Notes: generated from the sequence alone by a model not told the origin. Positions 19,618 to 29,412 are shown, counted from the first letter of the stretch. The stretch: 64,000 bases of DNA from Lederbergia lenta NBRC 16444 (GCF_001591545.1 NZ_BCVC01000001.1:1488001-1552000), one strand, 5' to 3'. Numbers and translations are program-made.

Positions 19618-20832
19618 ATGCTTAGCAAATCGCTTGGTTCGCTATGTGTTATATTGTTGACCATTCCTTTCTTATCTGGCTGTTGGGATAGTTTAGATAT
19701 TGAAAAAAGAGCAACAGTGCTAGGTCTAGCTATTGATAAAATCGACTCAGATAGTCTAAATGAGGATCATATCACCCACTTTCCTAATACCTTACCTAAC
19801 TCGGATCAAGAGATGATTCGTTTGACTGCTCAGATCTCTGTACCAGGACGGATTCCCCTAGGACCTCAATCTGGCGGTGGAGGTGGGGAACAAGAACCAG
19901 TCTGGGTAGTTACAGCAAACGGTCATACACTTGAGGATGCATTATTGAATTTACAGCAAGAGTTAGCAGATGAGCTATTTTTAGGGCATTTAAGAATTAT
20001 TGTCATTAGTGAGGAATTAGCAAAAGAAGGCATCGAACGATTTAATGATTATTTACGCAGACAACCTGAAGTTCGGCGAACGGCATGGATGGCCGTATCC
20101 CAAGAGGAAGCAGCAAAATATATGGAGGTAGCACCAAAATTGGAACGTGTGCCAACATTGTATCTTACATATATGGTAAAAAATGCAGTCGATTTAGGCA
20201 AATTTCCAAAAGGCGACATTGGAATATTTTGGAGGAGCCTTTCGAGTAAAGGTCAAGACGCTTATCTTCCTTACTTGAAAATAAAGGGATCTCAAAATAT
20301 TGAAATGAAGGGACTTTCTTTTTTTAAGGACGATAAGATGAAAGGAATAATTGACCCTATTGAAATAGGTAGTTACATGTCAGTCCTTGGATATTCAGAA
20401 GGTGGATATGGAGCATTCATTAAAGTCCCCGGTACCGAGGAAAGTGTATTAGTACGGGCTGTAAGAAGGAAATCAAGAATGAAGTCAACAATAAAAAATG
20501 GTAAACCAGTCATCCGAATAAAAATACAATATGAAAGTGAAATTGTGGAAAACGAAAACGATACAATAAAGTTGGATAATTCTAAACTACTGCGACAAAT
20601 AGAAAAAAAGGCAACAAAAGATGTAACTAATTCTCTTAATAATCTAATTCGAAAAATGCAGGAGGAAGAATCTGATATCTTCGGTTTCGGTGAACAAATT
20701 CGAGCTAAACATCCAACGTATTGGCGTAAGAAAATCAAATCAAAGGAAAATTGGCGGAAAGTTTATAAAGATTTAGAGGTTCATGTAGACATGAACACAC
20801 ATATACGACAAGTCGGCATGAAAGCGAAATAA
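19618..20832 (+). CDS. Spore germinant receptor C subunit (lipoprotein)
   Basis: A 404-residue GerC lipoprotein. The signal peptide ends in the lipobox LSGC (Cys 21), followed by the family hallmark WDSLDIEKRATVLGLAID. The three-domain body includes GHTLEDALLNLQQELADELF, GHLRIIVISEELAKEG and RRQPEVRRTAWM. It starts 1 base after the B stop. The mature protein should sit on the outer face of the spore inner membrane with the A and B subunits. Confidence 0.94.
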   Translation: MLSKSLGSLCVILLTIPFLSGCWDSLDIEKRATVLGLAIDKIDSDSLNEDHITHFPNTLPNSDQEMIRLTAQISVPGRIPLGPQSGGGGGEQEPVWVVTANGHTLEDALLNLQQELADELFLGHLRIIVISEELAKEGIERFNDYLRRQPEVRRTAWMAVSQEEAAKYMEVAPKLERVPTLYLTYMVKNAVDLGKFPKGDIGIFWRSLSSKGQDAYLPYLKIKGSQNIEMKGLSFFKDDKMKGIIDPIEIGSYMSVLGYSEGGYGAFIKVPGTEESVLVRAVRRKSRMKSTIKNGKPVIRIKIQYESEIVENENDTIKLDNSKLLRQIEKKATKDVTNSLNNLIRKMQEEESDIFGFGEQIRAKHPTYWRKKIKSKENWRKVYKDLEVHVDMNTHIRQVGMKAK

Positions 20833-20854
20833 AGAATAAAAAGGAGTCGCCTAT

Positions 20855-21058
20855 ATGTTAGATATTGGATATCTATATTATATAATCGGGCTCATGATCG
20901 TTACGGGCATGTTCATGTTAATCCTAGATGTGAAAAGATATAAAAAGGATAAAATGAATAAAGAGCATAAGTTTGCAAAATTTTTAGGATGGATGTATGT
21001 GGTTTTGGCAAGTACCCTGTTTCTTGGTAACTGGGTATATCAGAAGTGGCTTTGGTGA
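20855..21058 (+). CDS. Small two-helix protein, candidate receptor D subunit
   Basis: A 67-residue protein with membrane segments at about 4-24 and 42-60 joined by a strongly basic loop (KRYKKDKMNKEHKF). It begins 22 bases after the C gene behind AAAAAGGAGTCGCC, so it is the fourth gene of the operon. Small two-helix D proteins accompany several Bacillus germinant receptors and modulate germination; the assignment rests on size, topology and position. Confidence 0.75.
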   Translation: MLDIGYLYYIIGLMIVTGMFMLILDVKRYKKDKMNKEHKFAKFLGWMYVVLASTLFLGNWVYQKWLW

Positions 21059-21110
21059 TTATCCTAAGTTTATGCTTTTCTCAGGGCTAGACATTGTGAA
21101 AATTAAACTT

Positions 21111-21143
21111 AAAAAAATCCGGCTGCTTAAGCCGGATTTTTTT
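21111..21143. terminator. Bidirectional terminator
   Basis: ATCCGGCT and AGCCGGAT pair with A and T runs outside, between the convergent ger operon and the LysM-3D gene. Confidence 0.93.
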
Positions 21144-21897
21144 AATCTAATATAGTTACTTTTACAGTCTGTACACCGAAGTTTGTTGCATCTGAGCTTG
21201 ATGGCATAAATATATCTATTTTATTTCCTTTAATTGCTCCCCCTACATCACCTGCAACAGCATTCCCATATCCTTCTACATGAACTTTTGTTCCAAGTGG
21301 TATTACTGTAGGATCAACCGCAATTATTTTTTGTTCTGGGTTAGCACGTAAATCTTGTCCGGTCGCTGTTACGCCTGAACATCCATTACAGTATGCAGTA
21401 TAAGCGGTAGCTGTAACAGTCATTTCCTTGCCCTCTACTGCCTGTTGAGTTGAAGCTGGTGCTTTCTCATCAGCACTGTCACTCTTTACATTTGATGCCG
21501 GTGCAGTTTCAGGTTGAGCCTTAGGTGTATTATTTTCACTTTGTAGGATCAATTGATCACCTGGATGAATCACATCTGAAGCTAGCTGGTTTACCTGTTT
21601 TAAATCTGTGACAGAAATACCAGAATTTTTCGCTATACCCCAAAGCGTATCACCTGTAGTTACTGTATATTTTTCATTTTCCTTATTTTCATCTATGATT
21701 AGATTTTGTTCAGGTAATATCAAATCTGAAGTTAGCTCATTTAATGTACGTAATTGTTCAACATTTGAGCCCTGTTCTTGCGAAATGCTCCATAACGTGT
21801 CACCTGGTTGGACCTCATATGTAGACGCGGACGCTCCCCCAGCCATTAAACCTGTAAAAGTTGCTACCGTCGCAATAGCAGTGATTGTTTTTCTCAT
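21142..21897 (-). CDS. LysM-3D cell-wall protein, YocH-like
   Basis: A 251-residue secreted protein. A signal peptide (about 1-24, ending GGASAS) precedes LysM repeats at about 27-70 (YEVQPGDTLWSISQEQGSNV) and 76-120 (YTVTTGDTLWGIAKNSGISV). A linker and a C-terminal 3D domain (about 160-251) follow, with its aspartates in IIAVDPTVIPLG, VAGDVGGAIKGNKIDIFMPS. The 3D fold is the MltA-like catalytic barrel, so it is a probable muralytic enzyme like B. subtilis YocH. Confidence 0.9.
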   Translation of the reverse strand: MRKTITAIATVATFTGLMAGGASASTYEVQPGDTLWSISQEQGSNVEQLRTLNELTSDLILPEQNLIIDENKENEKYTVTTGDTLWGIAKNSGISVTDLKQVNQLASDVIHPGDQLILQSENNTPKAQPETAPASNVKSDSADEKAPASTQQAVEGKEMTVTATAYTAYCNGCSGVTATGQDLRANPEQKIIAVDPTVIPLGTKVHVEGYGNAVAGDVGGAIKGNKIDIFMPSSSDATNFGVQTVKVTILD

Positions 21898-22065
21898 TAA
21901 TATCCTCCTTTTTTGTTAGCAGTGATAAACTAACAATGTCTAGACTAACAGAAGGATGTTGCAATGGAATATCAATGAGATGTTCATCTAATTACAAATT
22001 TATTTCAGTGATTCGAGAATTGAAATTTAGGATTAATATACTATCTCATTACATATAGTATATAT

Positions 22066-23277
22066 TCATCCTTTATTTTGGACAGTAATTGCAAGGTTTT
22101 CCTTACTTGCTCGTAGTGTAAATATGATAACTAGCAGAAAAAAACAGCTGGAAATTTGAAATAAATGTCCAATTCCTACAAAGTTAGCGAGACCGCCAAA
22201 TATTAGTCCACTCATTCCTATTCCAAGGTCAATAGCTGAATAAAACATTCCGTTCGCTACACCTCTTCGTAATTTAGGAGTTTTGGCAAGTACCCACGCT
22301 TGTAGTGCAGGGATTAAGGATCCATAACCAATCCCAAAGAAAATACCCGCAAAGACAATACCTACCCATGAATTAGAATAAGATAAAACCCACATTGCAA
22401 TGAAAGTAAATAAAGAACAATAGATCACTAATGCTTTCGGTCCGTTTCGATCAAACCATCTACCAGTAATTGGCCGAATCACGGTAGCCATCACCGCATT
22501 AACTAAATAAAAAAGAAATATTTGCTTAATATCTTTCTCTTCTGCAAAAATAACGATAAATGTCACAATTGTTCCATAGCCAAAAGTAGCTAATAAAGTT
22601 ACAAGAGCAGGATACCAACTAGATTTTTCAATAAGCGAACCAAGAAAAGAAAACTTCACATCATCGCGAGACAAATTCTTCACAGCCTCAGGGGTTTGAT
22701 ACTTAATGATTGATAATAAAATAAATGCTATCGTCCCTAGTATCGCAGAAATAATAATGATAACGGAAAAATTATAGTTTTGATAAATATAAATACCCAA
22801 ACTTGGTGCAATAATCATCCCAATTGTTATAGATAGACCAAAATACCCCATACCCTCTCCAAGTCTAGAGTTAGGCACTACATCCACTGCGGCCGTTCCA
22901 TTTACAGTTGTCGACCACCCCCACATAACGCCATGCAACATACGAATGAGTAATAGAAGCATAACTATTTGTGTAAGCGGATAAATAATGGTCATCATTA
23001 ATAAAGCGGCTGCCCCGATTAATACAAGACTTTTTCTGGAGCTAAACTCCAATAAATAACCAATAAATGGTCTTATGATTACTGCTCCAACCGAGAACAT
23101 TGCTGTAATAAGCCCAATTTCAAATCCAGAAGCCCCTAATGACTTCACATATGGCGGTAATGTTGGAATCAACATTTGGAAACTCATAAACACGAACAAG
23201 TTCGCGATAACAATCATTGTAAATGATTTTGTCCAAAGCCGTTCATTCGTTTGTTTTATTCCTTGCAAAGACTTCAC
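22066..23277 (-). CDS. MFS transporter
   Basis: A 403-residue major facilitator with twelve hydrophobic segments. The loop between helices 2 and 3 carries RPFIGYLLEFSSRKSLVLIG, the family A motif, with a second version RPITGRWFDRNGPKALVIY in the other half. It resembles drug-efflux type members of the YwoG/Bcr kind; the substrate cannot be told from sequence. It stands alone between intergenic regions and no regulator gene is adjacent. Confidence 0.88.
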   Translation of the reverse strand: MKSLQGIKQTNERLWTKSFTMIVIANLFVFMSFQMLIPTLPPYVKSLGASGFEIGLITAMFSVGAVIIRPFIGYLLEFSSRKSLVLIGAAALLMMTIIYPLTQIVMLLLLIRMLHGVMWGWSTTVNGTAAVDVVPNSRLGEGMGYFGLSITIGMIIAPSLGIYIYQNYNFSVIIIISAILGTIAFILLSIIKYQTPEAVKNLSRDDVKFSFLGSLIEKSSWYPALVTLLATFGYGTIVTFIVIFAEEKDIKQIFLFYLVNAVMATVIRPITGRWFDRNGPKALVIYCSLFTFIAMWVLSYSNSWVGIVFAGIFFGIGYGSLIPALQAWVLAKTPKLRRGVANGMFYSAIDLGIGMSGLIFGGLANFVGIGHLFQISSCFFLLVIIFTLRASKENLAITVQNKG

Positions 23278-23521
23278 CTACACTTCCTCCATCATATCTA
23301 ATACTCACTACATGTGAACTTATATATTACTTAAAGATATAGCGAAAGAATGAAAAAAACAAGCAAACTAGTTCGGAACTCGGAATTTTATCGTAGGATC
23401 ATTATTTACAAAACTAACTAGCTAATTTACTAGTGAATGATGGCTGCTTATATCAATTTCATTTCAACCTTGCACACCCTTTTTAGGTTGTACATATATT
23501 AAAGGCAAGGAGGTGTATTTT

Positions 23522-23728
23522 ATGTCTAAAGATGTTGTATTGTATCTTGCAAGTATTTTATCAGCTTACGCAATCCTTGGGTTAATCGTTTACGTTCCAG
23601 GATTAATAACCGCCGCATCGCCCCTCTTACTAACTGGGATTGTCATCGTTGTCATCGTCGTATTACTGTTTGCAGCAGCGATCATTTTAAAGGCATTGTC
23701 GCAGCTTTTAGGATCATTTAGACCTTAG
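23522..23728 (+). CDS. Small two-helix membrane protein
   Basis: A 68-residue protein starting at MSKDVVLYLASILSAYAILG; AAGGAGGTG lies 9 bases upstream, which excludes the ATG at 23513. Two long hydrophobic segments (about 5-29 and 34-58) fill almost the whole chain. I recognise no family. It is followed by a clear terminator, so it is a monocistronic gene. Confidence 0.7.
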   Translation: MSKDVVLYLASILSAYAILGLIVYVPGLITAASPLLLTGIVIVVIVVLLFAAAIILKALSQLLGSFRP

Positions 23729-23758
23729 AACGCTAACACTTATAATAAACTGCACTCT

Positions 23759-23796
23759 AAACAGATAGTAAGACCTCTAGGTCAGACTATCTGTTT
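23759..23796 (+). terminator. Terminator of the small membrane protein gene
   Basis: ACAGATAGT and ACTATCTGT enclose a second stem GACCT/AGGTC, followed by TTTTTT. Confidence 0.85.
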
Positions 23797-24140
23797 TTTA
23801 ACTCCTTGGCTTCAATTCACAAACTAATACTTAAAAGTGTTTTTATAGCTACTAAAGTCCATTTTCCAAGATATAAATAAACAGCCCTTACACCATCAAC
23901 ATGACAGTGTTCCTAGAAAAGTTCAATTGTTGATACGTCTGTTTTTATATTATAAACAACAGCTTTACAAAATTATTCTTTATATAAATTGTTCTTTCTT
24001 ACTATATTTTTGCTATTGCAATATTGGCCAGATTGCGGTGAATTAAGTGATCGTCAGTTTATCAACCTTCGCTTTTCGTATTTTCGTCAAATATTTCCTC
24101 CATTCTTTGATACAACGTATGCTATGGTTAGGTTAATAAA
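23797..24140. other. Intergenic, no gene seen
   Basis: AT-rich DNA without a credible ORF and ribosome site. An ATCAACA/TGTTGAT inverted repeat (about 23897-23936) is the only structure noted. Confidence 0.5.
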
Positions 24141-24152
24141 GGGGTGAGTGGA

Positions 24153-24260
24153 GTGGGGACGACATTTATTGCCGTAATGCTGGCTGGAGTCATGTTTATT
24201 TTGTTTACTGCCGCCATCGTCGGTTTTATTTTATATAATAGAAATCAAAATAAGAAATAA
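24153..24260 (+). CDS. 35-residue single-helix membrane peptide
   Basis: A GTG start with AGGGGTGA 5 bases upstream reads MGTTFIAVMLAGVMFILFTA and ends with NRNQNKK. One hydrophobic segment (about 4-27) and a basic tail predict a membrane peptide. It ends just before a bidirectional terminator. An earlier in-frame GTG exists at 24144. No known family was recognised. Confidence 0.5.
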   Translation: MGTTFIAVMLAGVMFILFTAAIVGFILYNRNQNKK

Positions 24261-24261
24261 A

Positions 24262-24307
24262 AAAATACGGTTCAGCCTGCTTAATCAGCTTGGATGAGCC
24301 GTATTTT
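24262..24307. terminator. Bidirectional terminator
   Basis: AAAAATACGGTTCA and TGAGCCGTATTTT pair with one G-T wobble, between convergent small genes. Confidence 0.85.
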
Positions 24308-24311
24308 CATT

Positions 24312-24497
24312 TTAAAATGTTCTTTTCCACTTTTTGATCAACAATATATTCATTGCAGCAGAAGCAATAGTAATCGCAATGAACATAATGCCAATCAATG
24401 GGTAGCCCAAACGAAACCCGAAATACGTGAATACTCCTAAACCGAGTGTAATAAACCAACCAAAAGCAAGTGTTGCTATGAAATAGGTTTTCTCCAA
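24312..24497 (-). CDS. Small two-helix membrane protein
   Basis: A 61-residue protein from a TTG start (GGTGA 5 bases upstream), MEKTYFIATLAFGWFITLGL, with two hydrophobic segments and a basic end KKWKRTF. An overlapping 73-residue frame is cysteine-rich and not membrane-like, so this frame is preferred. Family unknown. Confidence 0.55.
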   Translation of the reverse strand: MEKTYFIATLAFGWFITLGLGVFTYFGFRLGYPLIGIMFIAITIASAAMNILLIKKWKRTF

Positions 24498-24540
24498 TTA
24501 TTTCACCATCCTTATAAGCCCATTTCACTATCCATCAGCC

Positions 24541-27500
24541 TTAACCTGTAAAATGAAACGCGGTTTTACTGCCATATTGGTTTGCTGTTACTTCCAGACG
24601 GGCATCAATTCTTTCCTTTAATTCCGGGACATGAGAAATGATTCCAACAAGTCGTCCACTGCTTTGAATATCCATTAATGCTTCAATTGCGTGATCTAAA
24701 GATTCAGGATCTAACGTGCCAAACCCTTCATCAATGAACATTGTTTCTAGGGAAACTCCCCCTGCATGTTGTTGCACGATGTCTGCCAAACCTAATGCTA
24801 ATGAAAGCGCCGCTTTAAAACTTTCGCCCCCGGAAAGTGTTTTTACATGTCGATCTTGACCAGTATATTGATCAAAAATAAGCAGTTCAAGACCACTTTG
24901 TACATTTCCTTTTGAACGATCCGTTTTTCTTAGTAGTTGATAGCGCCCACTAGTCATTTTTGTCAATCTCGAGTTAGCTGCTTCTAAAATACCATCTAGA
25001 AATGATGCAAGGACAAATCTTTCAAATGTCAGTCTATACGTATTTTGACCACGGGTAATATCTGATAAATGGCCAACTAAATCATATTCTTCCTCTAAAG
25101 CCTTCATTTCCTCATTTATATTTTTAACCATATGGGCTATTTCTTCGTTCCGCTTAACCTGCATAATCAAATGCGCATGTTGATCGCCCAATAAAGTTAA
25201 ATATTGTTCTGCCTTTTCCAAAGACTTCTTTAATAGATTAAGATCTGGCTTTTCCATCCCTTGCAATCTTTCTTCATAATCTTTAAGCCTATCGGAAATG
25301 GATCTATATTCTTCATAATAGGCACGAATCGCATTTTCTATTTTTTTAATTTCTATCGGCTCTAATTTTGCTGCATGATACACTTTATAAGTTTCAAATG
25401 CTTCCTTTTCAAGTTGATTTAAAAAGTTATTACGTTCAATATCCATCGCTTTTTCTTTTTCTTTCATATGAATTTCTAAATTGGTTATGGTTCCCGACAA
25501 TCTCGCTAAGTTCTCACTAATCATTACATGATCTCTTCTCGCTGTATCTAAAGCTTCTTGTAATACCCGCTTCTCTTTTTCTAATTTTACGACCTCTTTA
25601 TCAAACTGTTCTTTTCCCCTCATATTTTCGGGGATTTTACTACTAAGCGTGTGGATAATGGTTGCCGCTCCTGTATATTGAATGGATAATTGCTTTTCAA
25701 CATCTAACATATCATTTAGCTTATTATTCTGCTTTTCCAGCTCCACTTCACATGTAGAAATTTGCGCATTCAATTCAGGGATTTTCTGCACTTTGGCGTT
25801 TGCCTCTAACAAAAACTGTGCTGTTTCTTTATGTTTCTTTTCATAATCTTGGATAAACATATCCATATTTTCAATTGTAAATCCCGGGACCAATTGAGTT
25901 AAGTCGTCTACAAGCTTCTGAGTATTCTCTTGATGAAATTCCGATTCTGTTTTTACCTTCATCCATGAACGTTCCGCTTCCAACAATTCTTGGTCACTTT
26001 TGGATACTGCGAGTTTCGCTATTTTGACATCATCGGCTGATTGATCTGACTCTGTTACCCTAGCCAAATCTGGATGATGGTTTGAGCCACAAACTGGACA
26101 TGCTTTCCCGTCTTCGAGATGTTGCGCTAAATGACCTGCTTGTCCTTTAAGCCAACTATCTTCTATTTTTTCCAGCGTTCTGTGAGCATCCTCTGATATT
26201 TCTTTTGCCTTTTCAAATAACTTCGTTTTTAATTTAAATTCACTATGTAAATCTGTTTTCTTTTTCAAAGCTGTCGATACTGTAAGTAATTGTTTCTTCA
26301 CGGATTCCACTTGACTCAATTTATTTTCATTTTGAAAAGCCAACATTTGAGCTTGTTCAAAGTCTTTCAATAACTTTCTTTGCTTTTCAGATCTATCTTT
26401 CAACTGAGATAAGTTCTCTTTTACATGAAGAATACTCTTTTGATAATCTTCTTTTTTCACTTGAATCTGTTCAAGTTCTGCTTGTTTTTGCGAAAATGAA
26501 TACACATCTTCACGCATATTAATGAGTCTTGAGAGGTCATTATCTAATTGATCTCTTTGTTCTTGTTTTTCCTCTTCTTTCCGCAACCGAGCTTCAGACA
26601 TATCTAACTTTTTCTTTTCTTCATTATAGTGATTCATATCTGTTTCAAGTCTAGCCTTATAGCTATCTAACTCTTTTTTTAAACGTTGACATAGCTGTTC
26701 TTGATGTTGCAAATTGGCTGCTTTATGGGCTAGCTCAACGCTGGATTTCATTTCCTCTATTTCTTTTTCTCTCGCCTTTAACTCATTGTGTTTGTGAGAT
26801 AATTGCTCGCGAATGGCCATTTGCTTCATCACATCTTCTGCGGCATCTGCTTTACGCTTTGCTTCATCTCGGACTATTTTCTGTTCGTTCATTTTCTTAG
26901 TAAATTCATTTACATCTGACTGTAATGTTTTTTGGACTTCCTCTAACAGAGATAACACAGCTGTCACATTTAATATTTCTTCCTCTAATTCCAATTCTAA
27001 GTGTGTATTTTTATTGGTAGAGATTCCTTTTAGAAGTCGAGTTCTTTCTGTCATTCCAAGCTCTACTTCTTTTTTTAACAAACTAGCCTTTTCCCTCAAT
27101 TTGTCTTCAATTTGCTTATACAACTCCGTATGGAATAAACGTTGGAGGATTACTTCTTTATCTCTACTATCTGATGTAAGCAATTTTCTAAAGTCCCCTT
27201 GGGGAATCATTAAAATTTGCCTGAATTGGTTAGCATCAAGCTGGATGATTTCTTTAATCTTTTCATCCGTTTCCCTTACATTCGCCGCAATTAACTTTTG
27301 CGTTCCATCTTCATCAAGCATATACATTTCCGCTTTTGCATTGACCGTTGTATAGCCATCCCCACGTGCTTTCTTTTTCTCCTGCTGCGGAGACCGACAT
27401 ATATAATAAACCTGATTCCGTAGAGAAAATTCCAGTGATACTTCCGTCAATAAATCATCCTCCGCAAATTGACTGCGCAAATCTGGCCCCATTCTACCTT

Positions 27501-27675
27501 CTCCACTAGCCCTTCCATAAATAGCAAAACTAATTCCATCAAAGATCGTCGTTTTTCCGGCACCAGTTTTTCCGGAAATAACGAACATTGTTCTATTACC
27601 GAGTTGCGAAAAGTCGATTACTTCTTTACCTGCGTATGGCCCGAATGCTTGCATCGTCAATTTTATGGGCTTCAT
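24541..27675 (-). CDS. sbcC: Exonuclease subunit SbcC
   Basis: A 1044-residue SMC-like ATPase of the SbcCD (Mre11-Rad50 type) nuclease that opens hairpins and trims DNA ends. Walker A is GKTGAGKTT (35-43). Long coiled coils flank a zinc hook CPVC (about 525), the signature LSGGESFKAALSLALGLAD lies near the C-terminus, and Walker B is in TMFIDEGFGTLD. Its start overlaps the sbcD stop by 4 bases, so the two are translationally coupled. Confidence 0.96.
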   Translation of the reverse strand: MKPIKLTMQAFGPYAGKEVIDFSQLGNRTMFVISGKTGAGKTTIFDGISFAIYGRASGEGRMGPDLRSQFAEDDLLTEVSLEFSLRNQVYYICRSPQQEKKKARGDGYTTVNAKAEMYMLDEDGTQKLIAANVRETDEKIKEIIQLDANQFRQILMIPQGDFRKLLTSDSRDKEVILQRLFHTELYKQIEDKLREKASLLKKEVELGMTERTRLLKGISTNKNTHLELELEEEILNVTAVLSLLEEVQKTLQSDVNEFTKKMNEQKIVRDEAKRKADAAEDVMKQMAIREQLSHKHNELKAREKEIEEMKSSVELAHKAANLQHQEQLCQRLKKELDSYKARLETDMNHYNEEKKKLDMSEARLRKEEEKQEQRDQLDNDLSRLINMREDVYSFSQKQAELEQIQVKKEDYQKSILHVKENLSQLKDRSEKQRKLLKDFEQAQMLAFQNENKLSQVESVKKQLLTVSTALKKKTDLHSEFKLKTKLFEKAKEISEDAHRTLEKIEDSWLKGQAGHLAQHLEDGKACPVCGSNHHPDLARVTESDQSADDVKIAKLAVSKSDQELLEAERSWMKVKTESEFHQENTQKLVDDLTQLVPGFTIENMDMFIQDYEKKHKETAQFLLEANAKVQKIPELNAQISTCEVELEKQNNKLNDMLDVEKQLSIQYTGAATIIHTLSSKIPENMRGKEQFDKEVVKLEKEKRVLQEALDTARRDHVMISENLARLSGTITNLEIHMKEKEKAMDIERNNFLNQLEKEAFETYKVYHAAKLEPIEIKKIENAIRAYYEEYRSISDRLKDYEERLQGMEKPDLNLLKKSLEKAEQYLTLLGDQHAHLIMQVKRNEEIAHMVKNINEEMKALEEEYDLVGHLSDITRGQNTYRLTFERFVLASFLDGILEAANSRLTKMTSGRYQLLRKTDRSKGNVQSGLELLIFDQYTGQDRHVKTLSGGESFKAALSLALGLADIVQQHAGGVSLETMFIDEGFGTLDPESLDHAIEALMDIQSSGRLVGIISHVPELKERIDARLEVTANQYGSKTAFHFTG

Positions 27676-28811
27676 TTGTTCACCCCCTGCTTCACATGAT
27701 CAATCATTTCTGCTATTAAATGGTGCTTTTTATCTGTAAATTCTCTTGTAGTCATCTCACCATAAAATTCTTTAAATAGTTCTAGTTCTGATTTTCTCTC
27801 ATTACTAGAGAAGAATTCGTATTTTTTTCTTAAATCTGTTTGATCAATTTTCTTTTCCAAATGCAATATATTAGGATAAACTTCCCTTAATTTATTTACA
27901 GGGTCTATTAACGCTCCTTCATCAAGAAGCACTACTTTTAAATAATCATCTAACTTTTGACTTTGATAAAAGCTAGGATCGAGTAATTCATCGATAAATC
28001 CAGTGATTTCTCTCATATCTTGCTCCGGTTGTAATATTCTTTCCTCGATTTCAAAAAATCCATTATTATTCATTTCAATAATCGAGACACTCTTTCTTTG
28101 ATTCACTTCTGAAAATGAGTATTTCATTAATGAGCCAGAATAACGGATTTTCTCATGACGGATAGCATCAGGGCTATGCAAATGACCTAAAGCAGTGTAT
28201 GAAAAGGGTGCAAAATTATCAGCAGACACACATCCGCTTCCTCCTACAGATAAAGTGCGCTCTGAATCACTCGTTTTCCCGCCCAATACAAATGCATGGC
28301 CAACAAAAACATTAGGTTCATTAGGATTTAATGTAGCTTCTATCTCGTTTACGATCCGTTTCATCGCATCATCATGGGATGTAACTGTTCGATCATCGAA
28401 CCATTCTCGAATAATACCAGGCTCTGCGTATGGTATTAAATAAAAATTCACTCCATTTAATTGAACCGGTTTAAAACAATCCTCCATTTTGCCATGGATA
28501 TGTAAATCACTATGTCGATACCATGAAGAACCAAAAGAAAGTCGCTCTGCACTATCATGATTACCTGATATAGCTAGAATAGGTGTTTGGAGTTCCACAT
28601 TAATTTTATAAAGTGTTTCTTCTAATAGTTCCACCGCATCCGTCGACGGTACAGAACGATCATATAAATCGCCTGCTATAATAACAGCATCAGGCTTCTC
28701 TTCCTCTACTAACGTTACAAACTGATGAAGTAGAGACCTTTGTTCATTTGTCATGTACACTCCATGAACAAGTTTGCCTAAATGCCAATCAGCAGTATGA
28801 ATAAATTTCAT
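27672..28811 (-). CDS. sbcD: Exonuclease subunit SbcD
   Basis: The 379-residue calcineurin-like nuclease subunit. The metal-binding motifs are HTADWHLGK, IAGDLYDR, SGNHDSAERL, VGHAFVLGG and GHLHSPDAI. ATG at 28811 (MKFIHTADWHLG) is preferred because GGGGTGA is 5 bases upstream; an in-frame GTG at 28820 has none. It is the first gene of sbcDC. Confidence 0.95.
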   Translation of the reverse strand: MKFIHTADWHLGKLVHGVYMTNEQRSLLHQFVTLVEEEKPDAVIIAGDLYDRSVPSTDAVELLEETLYKINVELQTPILAISGNHDSAERLSFGSSWYRHSDLHIHGKMEDCFKPVQLNGVNFYLIPYAEPGIIREWFDDRTVTSHDDAMKRIVNEIEATLNPNEPNVFVGHAFVLGGKTSDSERTLSVGGSGCVSADNFAPFSYTALGHLHSPDAIRHEKIRYSGSLMKYSFSEVNQRKSVSIIEMNNNGFFEIEERILQPEQDMREITGFIDELLDPSFYQSQKLDDYLKVVLLDEGALIDPVNKLREVYPNILHLEKKIDQTDLRKKYEFFSSNERKSELELFKEFYGEMTTREFTDKKHHLIAEMIDHVKQGVNK

Positions 28812-28954
28812 TAAGTTCACCCCGTCTATGTATCTATTATTCTTATTATAGCAAATGGATTCCTTTCAATCTAAAAAAACTAACGAGCGTCGAAGCTTCC
28901 AGAAATAAATTGGTTTTTTGCTTCTATTTCTCTATCCGATTTTCACAAAAAAAT

Positions 28955-28978
28955 AGCCTGCAGTAATAACTACAGACT
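28955..28978 (-). terminator. Terminator of the YvrJ-type gene
   Basis: In minus-strand RNA AGUCUGUAGU pairs with ACUGCAGGCU through two G-U pairs and is followed by a long U run. Confidence 0.85.
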
Positions 28979-28989
28979 AATTTTTATAT

Positions 28990-29133
28990 TCATTTCACTC
29001 TTTCCATCCGCCCAGGTAAGCTTTGAATGGATTGTATAACAGCCTCAAGTTTCGTTTCAATTCGATACAATAAATAAAACGTCACGACTACTGGAAAACC
29101 TACTTCGCTTATGAACGGTAAAATTTGCTCCAC
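28990..29133 (-). CDS. YvrJ-family protein
   Basis: A 47-residue protein from a GTG start (AGGTGT 7 bases upstream): MEQILPFISEVGFPVVVTFY, then LLYRIETKLEAVIQSI. One membrane helix is followed by a short amphipathic helix, the YvrJ family pattern. A longer reading to 29181 adds a basic stretch without a ribosome site. It is last of a trio with DUF2922 and DUF1659 genes, an arrangement recurring in Bacilli. Function unknown. Confidence 0.85.
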   Translation of the reverse strand: MEQILPFISEVGFPVVVTFYLLYRIETKLEAVIQSIQSLPGRMERVK

Positions 29134-29193
29134 ATTTCTCACACCTTTCGAAAGTGATAAGGACTTGTCCCTACGAGACAAGCCCTTATCTAT

Positions 29194-29412
29194 TTAATTA
29201 ATTTCTAATTCAGTTACACTTCTTTCAATTAAACGAGCACCTTTATAAGACTCATAGGAATCACCGTTACTATCGGTAAAGACATTGGCAGAAATCATAC
29301 TTTCCATCGCCGTTTTCACTTGCTCAGCATCAAGCTGATCTTGAGGATTATCAATAGATATCCTAGCTGTTTTTCCTTCAGCTGTTTCAAAAATTAGCTC
29401 CAGCGTTTTCAT
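29194..29412 (-). CDS. DUF2922 family protein
   Basis: A 72-residue soluble protein: KTLELIFETAEGKTARISID, then NPQDQLDAEQVKTAM and a C-terminal region KGARLIERSVTELEIN. The pattern of a beta hairpin followed by a helix is that of DUF2922. It is in one operon with the DUF1659 gene upstream and yvrJ downstream. No enzymatic motif is present. Confidence 0.85.
   Translation of the reverse strand: MKTLELIFETAEGKTARISIDNPQDQLDAEQVKTAMESMISANVFTDSNGDSYESYKGARLIERSVTELEIN

Noticed and set aside
26813-27355. 180-residue open frame opposite sbcC
   Set aside because: A serine- and phenylalanine-rich shadow of the coiled-coil coding strand; no ribosome site.
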